Below, piece after piece: positions 35,731 through 45,388 of a stretch of 64,000 nt of DNA. The position numbers were made by a program, and so were the translations under genes. Below the pieces are notes generated by a model that worked only from the letters and a program-made list of their open reading frames with translations, had not been told where the DNA came from and did not search any database. Numbering within the stretch: position 1 is the first letter of the stretch; each line of letters opens with the position of its first letter. The DNA lies in NCBI GenBank assembly GCA_021824175.1, contig JAKALP010000011.1, forward strand, positions 1-64,000, in the 5' to 3' direction. Origin of the DNA: Deltaproteobacteria bacterium (GTDB lineage: Bacteria > Desulfobacterota > Desulfobacteria > Desulfobacterales > Desulfosarcinaceae).

Positions 35731-37470
35731 CTACGGCTTGCCATTTAGCGCGCGGATCTTTTCTTCCAACTGGGTACGATCCTTTTTTTGGACTTCCAAC
35801 GAGTGCCGGTAGTATTTCAGGGCTTTTTCCTTTTGATCCAGCTTCAGATGGGCGTCGCCCGCATGTTCGAGGATGATGGGGTCCTCGGGCACCAGACTGA
35901 TGGCCCGATTCAACCATTTGAGGGCCTCTTCGTAATTGCCCTGCTTGTAGTAAACCCATCCCAGACTATCGGCGATATAGCCGTCATCCGGTTTTTTAGA
36001 CAAAGCCCTTTGAATCAACGCTTCGGCTTCATCCAGATGGATGCCGAGATCGGCATAGGTGTATCCCAAAAAATTCAAGGCCTCCACATCATCGGGTTCA
36101 AGCTTCAGCACGCGTTTCATGGCATCAATGGCCGCTTGCTTGTTGCCTGCTTTATCCTGCACCACGCCCAGGCGGAAGAAAATGCGATAATTCTGTTCAT
36201 CTATGCCCGCGCCCTTCTCCAGGGTGGCTATGGCGTCGTCATAACGCCCAAGCTCTTCGTAAAAAGAGCCGAGATAAAGGTAGTAGTCCGCAGTGTCCGG
36301 ATCGGCCACCAGGGCTTGCTCAATAACGGCGATGGATTGGTCGATCTGCCCCTTATCACGATACAGGACGGCCCGATGCACCACGGCGTTCTCATAAAAC
36401 CGTGAAGTCGGTTCGACCTTGGCCAGATGGTCCAGTGCTTTTTGAGTCTCCTTTTGACCGTCATAAGCAACCCCGGCCAGGTAGTGCAGCTCAGAACTTT
36501 GGGGTGCGCCCTTGAGCATGCCTTCCACGGCCCAGGTCGCCTTTTCATACTGTTTGGGCTCCAGGTAATTTTCCAATACATAGGTCAGGACGGCCGTATC
36601 CTGTGTGCTGCGCTCGCCCAGCGATTGGAGCAGGGCCGCGGCCCGGTCCTTACGCCCCAGTTTGTTATACTCAACGGCCAACTCAAAGGCGGCGGCTGTA
36701 TTGTCAGGGCTGTAGACAAGAATCTCTTCGTAGGTTTGAATCACCTTGGCGGTTTGCTTCCGGGCGCGATAGATGTTGATGAGCTCGAATCGGGCTTCAT
36801 CCAAAGAGGGTTCCAAGGCCAAGGATTTATTAAAGGCGGCGATGGCTGGCTCGTATTTGCCCTGGGCCGAGAGAACTTTGCCACTGAAAAAGTAGGCCGC
36901 ATAGGAACTCGGGAAGTTGTCTACCATAACCTGGAATACCCGCTCGGCATTGGTAAGATCATTTTCATTCCAGTAAATTCTTCCCAGTTGCAGATAAACG
37001 TTGGGATCGGCGGGATTCTGCGCCAGGGCGCGTTCGAAAAGCACCTTGGCTTCTTTGACCTCGCCCCGTTGCAAATGAATACGACCGGCCAGCAACAGAG
37101 CCTCGACATTGTTTGGATCGGTGCTCAGGACTTGCTGAACCAATGCCAGAGCGTCATCCGGCTTTTGCCGCATGACAAACAAATTGGCCAGCTCCAGTTT
37201 GATGACGGCCGATTGGGGATCATACTGGCCAGCTTTTTCCAGATAGTATTGGGCTTCGCTGGCCTGTCCCTGTTTGAGCTTCATCTGGGCGACGGTGAAG
37301 TAATAGTAGGCGGGGGCACTGCTATCGGTCCGTTGCGCAGCTGGGGCGGTTGTCACCTCGGTCCCGGTTTGGCCATCGGTTTTGATCATCCGGCCCGGAC
37401 AACCGGCCAGCAAGCCGCTCCAACTCGCCAGGATCAGAAAAAACGCAATTTTTTTTCGCATGGTATCCAT
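35731..37470 (-). CDS. TPR-repeat lipoprotein
   Basis: 579 residues. Signal peptide with lipobox LLAGC (Cys about 24). Some fourteen or more tetratricopeptide repeats cover residues 55-560, with the typical A-x-x-x-x-G-x-x-x-x-A spacing, for example NAERVFQVMVDNFPSSYAAY and ALKWLNRAISLVPEDP. Such proteins act as assembly scaffolds in the periplasm, often for envelope biogenesis or secretion machinery. A start three codons later (37461) is equally possible. It is first in the operon with the LolB-like and Mut7-C genes; the 5' side carries a decayed palindromic repeat. Confidence 0.85.
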   Translation of the reverse strand: MDTMRKKIAFFLILASWSGLLAGCPGRMIKTDGQTGTEVTTAPAAQRTDSSAPAYYYFTVAQMKLKQGQASEAQYYLEKAGQYDPQSAVIKLELANLFVMRQKPDDALALVQQVLSTDPNNVEALLLAGRIHLQRGEVKEAKVLFERALAQNPADPNVYLQLGRIYWNENDLTNAERVFQVMVDNFPSSYAAYFFSGKVLSAQGKYEPAIAAFNKSLALEPSLDEARFELINIYRARKQTAKVIQTYEEILVYSPDNTAAAFELAVEYNKLGRKDRAAALLQSLGERSTQDTAVLTYVLENYLEPKQYEKATWAVEGMLKGAPQSSELHYLAGVAYDGQKETQKALDHLAKVEPTSRFYENAVVHRAVLYRDKGQIDQSIAVIEQALVADPDTADYYLYLGSFYEELGRYDDAIATLEKGAGIDEQNYRIFFRLGVVQDKAGNKQAAIDAMKRVLKLEPDDVEALNFLGYTYADLGIHLDEAEALIQRALSKKPDDGYIADSLGWVYYKQGNYEEALKWLNRAISLVPEDPIILEHAGDAHLKLDQKEKALKYYRHSLEVQKKDRTQLEEKIRALNGKP

Positions 37471-37548
37471 CCCAAGGGTATACCCAATTATCGGTCCCCT
37501 CGGCAGAGAACTTCATGAAAAATCAGGCGTGGCTGAACAAGGGGTTCA

Positions 37549-37605
37549 TACAAGCCATCTCAAAATAGAATTTTAGGCCAAAGAGCTATTTTGAGATGGC
37601 GTGCA
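37549..37605. repeat. Long palindromic repeat, family A, core-deleted copy
   Basis: TACAAGCCATCTCAAAATAG (37549-37568) and its near-inverse CTATTTTGAGATGGCGTGCA (37586-37605) have only 17 bases between them. It abuts the rpoH stop codon and could act as its transcript end. Confidence 0.8.
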
Positions 37606-37606
37606 G

Positions 37607-38575
<969 letters not shown>

Positions 38576-38701
38576 TTGTTTGGCTTTCAAATTCTTGAAT
38601 TGCACGCACTGCAAGATTCTTGTTTTTTGACAAAACGCTTCAGCCGGGGATGGACTTTGCGGTGTTCCTATGGTATTTCCCCGTCAATTCGTCACCACTC
38701 A

Positions 38702-38778
<77 letters not shown>

Positions 38779-39066
38779 CCTTTGATCATCTGATCCAGCC
38801 CGTTCTGCACTCGACGTCCTTTTTTTCATCACTGGATTACCCCCGATGAAAACCGGTTGAACGCCAAAAAGTGATAAATTAGCACACTGTCCATTGGTTT
38901 TCAAAAGCTAAAACGCACGAGCGGCCCTCCTGCTGCGCGGGCTACACCCATGCGCAACCGGTTTTTCAAGATCGGTACCTGTTTCGAAACGCCGTCGTGC
39001 CGATGCCCATCCCGGCTTAGACAACGCTTTGATCTTGCGTTCGTCCACTGCCGCCGTCCCAATGGA
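38779..39066. other. Intergenic region after tRNA-Arg
   Basis: Convergent spacer toward the redoxin/TPR gene. The only open frame is short and has no ribosome site or family features; no repeat seen. Confidence 0.45.
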
Positions 39067-41040
39067 TCACCACGTTTTTTGCTCGTCATCCTGGACCTGC
39101 CGCGCGCTTTCCCTGAGTTTGTCCTCGGCTACAATGGGACGCCGCTGCTCCTTGATTTGGGCGTAAGCGAACTCCTTTTCCACCCGTACCACCTCCAACG
39201 TGGCCATGACCACGGGCTCGGGCTGAAACTGTTTGCCTTTGTATTCCACAGGCGGCTTCTCCTCCACCACATCAAATAAGGCACCGGTCACCACACCCTG
39301 ATTAGCGCCGATATTCATCAGGACCTGGGCGCCGGTCACTTCGACCACAAAGGCCTGCAACGGATGGTGGGCGATAATGGTGGTCAAAATCTCACGATTG
39401 AGCCAGTGCAGATCCTTCTGGAGGGTCACCGCGGACGCGAACTGCCGCTGGATCTCCTGGGGTGCGGCCTGCTGGGCGCGCATATCCGCCAGCTGGTATT
39501 TGAGCAGGGTGCCTTCGGACAGGTGAAACAAAGTCCCCTTACCCACTATGGTCGCACCGCAGGCCACGGCCAGCCGCTTGAGGGAATCGGTATTGGCAAG
39601 CTCCTTTTGGGTCAACCCCAGCTTTTCGATTACCATTTCCAGGATATAAGGCTCCATGACGCTCACCCGACCCGAGGTGTTGAGCTGATCGGCCAGGTTT
39701 AAGATCAATACCCTGGCAAAACCGTCCCTGGACGCGAGGCCACCGGTTTCCACAGGTTCCAAGAGGATGAGCATGGTGGCTTGGCTGCTCCAGGTGTCCT
39801 GGAGATTTTCCTTGGCGGTGCGAACGCCATCCTTGTAATTTTGCACGTAGCGGGTTACCTGGGCGTCCACTTCCCGCCGCTTTTCGGCATCCTTTTCCAG
39901 CAGAAGCATCTTTTGGGCATTGGCCGCCAGGGTGGTGGCAAAGGGGTCGCTGTGATTGATGGTCTGGGCCTTGTGGTACGACTCCAAGGCCTTATCCCAT
40001 TCGCCCTGACGCTCAAAGGTCATGCCTTTATTGGAGGTGGCCTCCACATAGTAAGGGTCCAAGGCAACGGCCTGGTCGTACATGCTCAGCGACTTTTGGT
40101 ACTCGCCACGGCCGGTGTAGATCCGACCCAATTGGTTATAGGCCATGGCGCGATGGCTGGGATTGCCACCCGCCTTATCAATGGCTTTGCGATATTCGGC
40201 TTCCGCCTCCTGGGGTTTATTCTGGCTGTAAAGCAAATCACCCCTGACCACATGGGTATAGGCGCGTTCGCCGGCTTTCTGCTCCACCTCCTTGGCCATG
40301 GACATGGCTTTTTCAGGTTGGCCCTGTCTGGCATACACCTGGGAAAGGCCTTCTTTGCCCACGATCTCCCCTTCGCCCTGATTGGTGGAAAGAGTATAAA
40401 AGGTCTTCTCGGCGGTTTTCAGGTCACCCTCTTTTAAGGCCGCGTACCCTTGGACGCTTTTGGCGCGGACATTGGCAGGGTCCTTTTTAACCACTTCCTG
40501 GCTCAGAACCTTGGCGATTTCGGGTTGCCGGTTCTGCAGCTTACGCTCCGCCAAAGCAATCAGAAGATTCTCGGTGGTCTTGCCGCCGCCCTGAATATAA
40601 TCGAGCAATGTCAAATCCGGCCCCACGATGCACACGGTGGGAAGTACCAGCCGCGCGGCATAAAGATCGGACACCGCGCCGCTGTCCACTAAAATGGAGA
40701 AATTGAGTTTGCTTTGAGCCAGGAAGCCATTGACCTTGTCAGCCGGCGCGCGGGTGATGCCCCAGACCACGAGATCGGCGTTTTTATACTTTTTGGCCAG
40801 ACCATCCAACGACAGCAACCCTTCTTGACTGGATTTGGAATCCACGTCAAAGAAGTAAAGGATCAGCATGGGTTGTTCTTTCATGCCGGCCAGTTCGAAC
40901 GTTTTTCCCTTAGGGTCCTTCAGAGTGAACAAAGGCGCGGGTTGACCGGCCTTGAGCTGTCCGTATCCATTGCCGCTGATGGCCAGCACGAGAACGACCA
41001 TAACGACCGCAATGCTGATCCAGCGAGTCAAGGACTGCAT
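39067..41040 (-). CDS. Redoxin-like / TPR / CsgG-like exported protein
   Basis: 657 residues. An N-terminal signal or anchor (about 8-25) leads into a TlpA/AhpC-like redoxin domain (about 27-160: PAPLFTLKDPKGKTFEL, MLILYFFDVDSKS). The redox Cys normally following the WxxC site is absent (YFFDVDSKSS), so it should not be redox-active. TPRs occupy about 170-380. Residues about 395-530 fit a CsgG/TolB-like domain (RVSVMEPYILEMVIEKLGL, ATIVGKGTLF), and a small C-terminal beta domain follows. It is the last gene of the leftward PP2C-protease-kinase operon (41 bases after the kinase stop). It probably works at the periplasmic side of the signalling complex. Confidence 0.7.
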   Translation of the reverse strand: MQSLTRWISIAVVMVVLVLAISGNGYGQLKAGQPAPLFTLKDPKGKTFELAGMKEQPMLILYFFDVDSKSSQEGLLSLDGLAKKYKNADLVVWGITRAPADKVNGFLAQSKLNFSILVDSGAVSDLYAARLVLPTVCIVGPDLTLLDYIQGGGKTTENLLIALAERKLQNRQPEIAKVLSQEVVKKDPANVRAKSVQGYAALKEGDLKTAEKTFYTLSTNQGEGEIVGKEGLSQVYARQGQPEKAMSMAKEVEQKAGERAYTHVVRGDLLYSQNKPQEAEAEYRKAIDKAGGNPSHRAMAYNQLGRIYTGRGEYQKSLSMYDQAVALDPYYVEATSNKGMTFERQGEWDKALESYHKAQTINHSDPFATTLAANAQKMLLLEKDAEKRREVDAQVTRYVQNYKDGVRTAKENLQDTWSSQATMLILLEPVETGGLASRDGFARVLILNLADQLNTSGRVSVMEPYILEMVIEKLGLTQKELANTDSLKRLAVACGATIVGKGTLFHLSEGTLLKYQLADMRAQQAAPQEIQRQFASAVTLQKDLHWLNREILTTIIAHHPLQAFVVEVTGAQVLMNIGANQGVVTGALFDVVEEKPPVEYKGKQFQPEPVVMATLEVVRVEKEFAYAQIKEQRRPIVAEDKLRESARQVQDDEQKTW

Positions 41041-41081
41041 GGCGACCTCCTTATTTGCGGAGTAATAAAATTATCTATAGT

Positions 41082-42347
41082 CTATTCGATGCGCCGCATG
41101 GCAACGCTGACCGGCGTTTCTCCCGCCTCCAGTTCGACTTGTGCTTCCCACTCCAGATAACCGGTAAGATTCAACCGCAATTCATATTTGCCCAGGGGCA
41201 AGGGCACCACCAAAGGCGTAAGTCCTTTAAGACCGTTATTCACAAAAACTTTAGCACCTTGGGGTTCGCTGCTGATCTTCAGCAGCGCCAACTGTTCCGG
41301 AGTCACTTGCGTTACGGGGTGGGTGGCTGTGTTGTCCGTCGCGGCCGCGCCGCCGGCATTGTCTGGCGCCGGAGTGGCTTCCGTAGCCGTCCCTCCGGCC
41401 GTGTGGCTGGCCGGACGCGGCCAGAAGAGGTAACCACCGGTCAAGGCAATGACGATCAAAACCAGCGTCGCCACGGCCAGGACGATCTTCTTGTTTGGCG
41501 CCCGGCCGATCGCTTTAACGGTTTTGTCTTCAACCGCGGGAAGAATGGAAGTCAGAGCCTCGGCCATCTCGCGGCCGGTTTGAAATCGAGCTTCGGGTTG
41601 CTTGGCTAAACTCTTGAGGATCAGATCGGAAAGCATTTTGGGAATAAACGGATCGGCCGTGGCTGGGGATTCGGGATTATCATTGGTGATGGCCCTGAAA
41701 ATGGCGGCGATATTGCTGCCCGCAAATGGCCGGCGGCCCACCACGATCTCATAGAGAATGACTCCCAAGGAGAAGAGATCCGAGCGGCCGTCCACGCCCT
41801 GGCCCATAACCTGCTCAGGCGCCATGTAAACGGGCGTACCAAGAATTTCACCAGCCTGCGTCTGATGGCCGGCCCCGGTGTCTTCAATGCGCGCGATGCC
41901 GAAGTCGGTCAGCTTGACCTGCTTTTCTTCGGTAAAAATAATGTTGGAGGGTTTTATATCGCGGTGCACGATACCTTGCCGATGGGCATAGTCCAAGGTC
42001 AGAGCCACTTGTCGCGCAATATCGATACACATCGGCAACGGCAGCCGTTGCGAGCGTACGACGTCGTTGAAAGGCTCGCCCTTCAAATACTCCATGGCGA
42101 TGTAGATCGTGCCTTGATCTTCGCCCACGTCATAGATGGTGACGATGTTGGGGTGGGACAAGCGTCCGATGGCGCGGGCTTCCTTGAGGAAGCGGGCTAC
42201 GAATGCTTCGCTGGTGACCCGGTCCGGTCGAAGTACTTTTAATGCCACCATGCGATCGATCTGGGGGTCGTGGGCCTGGAAGACCACGCCCATGGTGCCT
42301 TTGCCCAACTCTTTGATGATGCGGTATCGGCCGTATTGAGCAGTCAT
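41082..42347 (-). CDS. Transmembrane Ser/Thr protein kinase with PEGA domain
   Basis: 421 residues. Eukaryotic-type kinase domain (about 5-270): GKGTMGVVF, Lys in ALKVL, catalytic HRDIKPSN, DFG motif (LTDFGIAR), GTPVYMAPEQV, DLFSLGVILYEIVVG. A transmembrane helix follows at about 290-312, then an Ala/Thr-rich linker and a C-terminal PEGA domain (ISSEPQGAKVFVNN...LPLGKYELRL) in the periplasm. The ATG at 42347 is right after the protease stop. With the PP2C phosphatase and the FHA protein across the divergent spacer it forms a phospho-threonine switch, the same set of roles as PpkA-PppA-Fha in type VI secretion. Confidence 0.92.
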   Translation of the reverse strand: MTAQYGRYRIIKELGKGTMGVVFQAHDPQIDRMVALKVLRPDRVTSEAFVARFLKEARAIGRLSHPNIVTIYDVGEDQGTIYIAMEYLKGEPFNDVVRSQRLPLPMCIDIARQVALTLDYAHRQGIVHRDIKPSNIIFTEEKQVKLTDFGIARIEDTGAGHQTQAGEILGTPVYMAPEQVMGQGVDGRSDLFSLGVILYEIVVGRRPFAGSNIAAIFRAITNDNPESPATADPFIPKMLSDLILKSLAKQPEARFQTGREMAEALTSILPAVEDKTVKAIGRAPNKKIVLAVATLVLIVIALTGGYLFWPRPASHTAGGTATEATPAPDNAGGAAATDNTATHPVTQVTPEQLALLKISSEPQGAKVFVNNGLKGLTPLVVPLPLGKYELRLNLTGYLEWEAQVELEAGETPVSVAMRRIE

Positions 42348-42352
42348 GGTCA

Positions 42353-43285
42353 CTATCTTCCCAAAAATTGCAGCACAGTATCAAAGGGTATGACAAATCC
42401 AATCATATTGGTGCCCCGAAAACGACCTTTGACCACTCCGGTCAGACGCCCGTGATCATCGAGAATAGGGCTGCCGCTGCTGCCCGGCTCAATGTGCAGG
42501 CGCACTTGCAAGAGCACGGTGCCCTCTACCCGTCGCGGCGGACCATCCAGCATCCCGCTTTGAATCTCAGCCATTTTGCCTTGGGCGCATGACAAGGCGA
42601 ACAATTTTTCTTTTTCACCGGTGAGATAGCGACCATGGTCCAGGGAAACCACCTGATCCAACCTGCCCTTCATCTGGATGAGGCACAAATCGAGGTCCGC
42701 ATCGAGCTTGATCACTCGGCCTTCTTTTTCATGGCCATTATGCAATCGCACGCTGACCGCGTGCCCCATCTTGAGGTCATGGGCGGTGGTCAGAATCAGG
42801 CCGCTGCGATCCAGGGCAAAACCGCTCACTTGAAGCGGTGCGCCGTTTCGGTCAGAGTAAATGCAGACAACGGCATTGAGCTGGTTGCGCACCTCATTGG
42901 GAACCACAGCCGTGACCACGGCTGCACCGCTATCCGGTATCTTCACATATCCATCCAGATACTCCCAGAAAGCGTTTAGCAGTGGGCTGTTCTCCCCCCG
43001 CAGGGGATCAACGATGATCCGGGTGGCCAATGGAGAATGGGCTTTCAGCGAAATGAGCCAATGCTGGTTCTGGGTCTCGGCATCCAGCTGTACCTGCATG
43101 CCCTCTTGGGTGGCTCGGGACAGCTCAAATCCATTGTTTTCCAACCAAGGCCGGATAACCTCTTCAGTCTCAAAGATCGGCATGGAGAAGATGCGCTCGT
43201 GGTTTTCGGTGCCGGCAACGGCCGGAGAAACCAGCAGCACCAAATAATAGAGGATTGCCACGCAGCATGCGCCAACGAATTTCAT
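42353..43285 (-). CDS. Secreted trypsin-like serine protease
   Basis: 310 residues with signal peptide (about 1-24). A N-terminal ~110-residue region of unknown type precedes a chymotrypsin-fold domain. The triad is readable: His169 (TTAHDL), Asp199 (DADLDLCL), Ser270 (EPGSSGSPIL). No PDZ domain. Overlaps the PP2C stop by ATGA and is directly followed by the kinase, so all are coupled. The sandwiching between phosphatase and kinase suggests a periplasmic partner of the signalling system, maybe processing an envelope target. The substrate is unknown. Confidence 0.88.
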   Translation of the reverse strand: MKFVGACCVAILYYLVLLVSPAVAGTENHERIFSMPIFETEEVIRPWLENNGFELSRATQEGMQVQLDAETQNQHWLISLKAHSPLATRIIVDPLRGENSPLLNAFWEYLDGYVKIPDSGAAVVTAVVPNEVRNQLNAVVCIYSDRNGAPLQVSGFALDRSGLILTTAHDLKMGHAVSVRLHNGHEKEGRVIKLDADLDLCLIQMKGRLDQVVSLDHGRYLTGEKEKLFALSCAQGKMAEIQSGMLDGPPRRVEGTVLLQVRLHIEPGSSGSPILDDHGRLTGVVKGRFRGTNMIGFVIPFDTVLQFLGR

Positions 43286-44010
43286 GTCACCTTGGCCAAC
43301 ACAACGGTCACATTGTCCTTGCCGCCTGCTTCATTGGCCAGCGCGATGAGATGTTCCGCCTTGAAGACCAGATCCCCATTGCCTTCTAACACGCGGATAA
43401 TATCATCGTCTTCCACCAAATCGGTCAAGCCGTCCGAGCAAAGCAAAAACAGATCGCCATTAAAAATGGGACCGCGCAAGGTGTCCAGGGCCGGCGAAGG
43501 CCGGACGCCCACGGCTCTTAGAATAATGTTGCGCATCCGGTGGGATCGGGCTTGTTCAGCCGTGATCAGGCCTTGATCAAGCTGATCCTGCACCAGGGAA
43601 TGATCTTTGGTAAGTTGTTTAAGGTTGCCTTGGCGCAGTCGGTAGGTTCTGCTGTCTCCCATGTGGCCGATGACAAATCCCGTGGCGGTAAAGGCCAGCA
43701 ATTCCGCGGTGCACCCCATACCCTTATGTTCAGGGTGTTTGTCGGCATGGTCCAAGATCCGGTCATTGGCTTCCTGAAAGGTGGATTGCACCCGTTCAAC
43801 CAGGTCTTGTTCCGATGAAGTCGCCCCGCTTTGAAAAAGTTCGACCGCGGTTTGGGCGAATATCTGACTGGCCATTTCACCGGCCGCCGCGCCGCCCATG
43901 CCATCCGCCACCAGGCAGTAACCCACCTCGGGATTGATCATGAAGGCATCTTCATTATTGGAACGTATGCGTCCTACATCGGTCAAGCCGATGAATTCAA
44001 TTTTATGCAT
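43282..44010 (-). CDS. PP2C-type Ser/Thr phosphatase
   Basis: 242 residues, the minimal bacterial PP2C (Stp1/PppA type). Metal/active-site motifs: RSNNEDAF, VADGMGGAAAGE, GHMGDSRTYRL, LFLLCSDGLTDLVEDDDI, and GGKDNVTVVL near the end. It dephosphorylates Ser/Thr targets of the kinase two genes downstream. It is the first gene of the leftward operon, starting in the divergent spacer opposite the deacetylase. ATGA overlap with the protease. Confidence 0.95.
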   Translation of the reverse strand: MHKIEFIGLTDVGRIRSNNEDAFMINPEVGYCLVADGMGGAAAGEMASQIFAQTAVELFQSGATSSEQDLVERVQSTFQEANDRILDHADKHPEHKGMGCTAELLAFTATGFVIGHMGDSRTYRLRQGNLKQLTKDHSLVQDQLDQGLITAEQARSHRMRNIILRAVGVRPSPALDTLRGPIFNGDLFLLCSDGLTDLVEDDDIIRVLEGNGDLVFKAEHLIALANEAGGKDNVTVVLAKVT

Positions 44011-44379
44011 AATTCAATGTCGTCAGCATGAAGTTGGTAAGATCAAACGCTTCGTAAGGCATTTGGGCTATTGGCTCACTGGCAACTGTCATTGATGAAT
44101 TTTTTTACTATGATATCCGATTATTGTCAATATTGTTCCCAATGCGCCGCGCAAATCACCTCCCTGAACTTACGGCCAACCCGCCTGACCGCCCCGCCGT
44201 GGCGATGCGCACCACCCATGCCGCAAGCCACTCCTCCTCTTTGCGCCGCGGTTCCCGGCAGGTCTTAATGATATCGGCCTAAAGTGATGATCGCTGAAGC
44301 CGACATTACAAGAAGATTGCGCCCCAAGAGGGGCTGTGGTATTCATTGATTAACAAACTTCTGATTTAATAGCATTATT
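44011..44379. other. Divergent intergenic region of the kinase/sheath locus
   Basis: 369 bases that must hold the promoters for the two divergent gene sets. The part near 44140-44260 is GC-rich, the flanks A/T-rich. No repeat, hairpin or plausible small gene was identified. A short frame at 44071 has unusual composition and no family features. Confidence 0.5.
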
Positions 44380-45384
44380 ATGAAAATTAAGCCCATATTC
44401 CCCCGCTTCCCCAACGCGATATTGGCCGCGGCGGCATGCATTTTAATGCTCGCTGGCTGGGCAGCGGCTTCCGATCCCCCATCGATGTTTCGTTCGGACG
44501 AATATGTGGTGTACAAAATGGGTGTTGAAGACACGCCGTCCACCATGGCTCGAGATTTTCTCGGCGCGGCGGAGCTCGGTTGGCGCATTGAGGAGGCAAA
44601 CACGCCTAAGGATTTGCGGCCGGGCCAATATGTCGTAATCCCCCTCAAAGCCAATAACAAAGCGGGAATTTTATACAACGGAGTCCAGCAGGTCCCTATT
44701 TTATGCTATCACCGCTTCGGCGCGGACGGCGATTCCCCCCTGAGCATTCCCGGCGACATTTTTGAGCAGCAAATGAGCTATCTCAAAGAGAATGGTTTTA
44801 CGGTCATCACGCCGGAACAGTTGTCGGAATTTTTGGAATACCGCGCGCCCCTGCCCAAGAAATCGGTGTTGATCACCGTGGATGATGGCTACAGTTCGTT
44901 CTTCAGCGTAGCCTTTCCGATCCTGAAAAAGTATGGTTTTTCGGCCACGATCTTCGTTTACGTCAATTATATCGGAGTATCCAGCAAAGCCCTGAGCTGG
45001 GACCAATTGCGAACATTAAAGGCCGAAGGGGTCACTATAGGCTCCCACACCATCATGCACTCTGATCTGTCGAAACAGGGGCAAGGGGAAAGCGATCAGG
45101 CTTACTTAAAGCGACTGGAGCATGAGATCGTGGATTCTAAAAAGAAGATTGACGCCCGGCTCGAACAGGACACCCTGTATTTTGCTTATCCATTTGGCCG
45201 AGCCAACGATAAAGCCATGGCCGTGACCCAAAAGGCGGGCTACAAGCTGGCCATGACCGTCCATCACGGCAGCAATCCATTTTACGCCAATGCCTTTGCA
45301 TTGCAGCGGGACCAAGTACTTCAAAGGGATTTGATTTCATTCCAGACCCATCTCAAAACCTTTCAGGCGATGCCGTTGAGGTGA
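44380..45384 (+). CDS. Polysaccharide deacetylase (NodB, CE4) with LysM-like N-terminus
   Basis: 334 residues with a signal peptide (about 10-30). Residues 40-90 resemble a LysM module (YVVYKMGVEDTPSTMARDF...LRPGQYVVIPL), which binds glycan. The CE4 domain follows: VPILCYHRFG, the metal Asp pair in ITVDDGYSS, ATIFVYVNY, SHTIMHSDL (His-x4-His) and YFAYPFGRAND. It is expected to deacetylate peptidoglycan or a related glycan in the periplasm. First gene of the rightward set; only 4 bases separate it from the next gene. In a sheath-like system a wall-modifying enzyme could clear a path through the wall. Confidence 0.9.
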   Translation: MKIKPIFPRFPNAILAAAACILMLAGWAAASDPPSMFRSDEYVVYKMGVEDTPSTMARDFLGAAELGWRIEEANTPKDLRPGQYVVIPLKANNKAGILYNGVQQVPILCYHRFGADGDSPLSIPGDIFEQQMSYLKENGFTVITPEQLSEFLEYRAPLPKKSVLITVDDGYSSFFSVAFPILKKYGFSATIFVYVNYIGVSSKALSWDQLRTLKAEGVTIGSHTIMHSDLSKQGQGESDQAYLKRLEHEIVDSKKKIDARLEQDTLYFAYPFGRANDKAMAVTQKAGYKLAMTVHHGSNPFYANAFALQRDQVLQRDLISFQTHLKTFQAMPLR

Positions 45385-45388
45385 CCGC

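Noticed and set aside
36427-37518. Rightward 363-residue frame inside the TPR lipoprotein gene
   Set aside because: Antisense shadow produced by codon bias of the TPR gene.
44071-44268. 65-codon frame in the divergent spacer
   Set aside because: No ribosome site, Pro/Cys-rich random-looking sequence in a region that should carry promoters.
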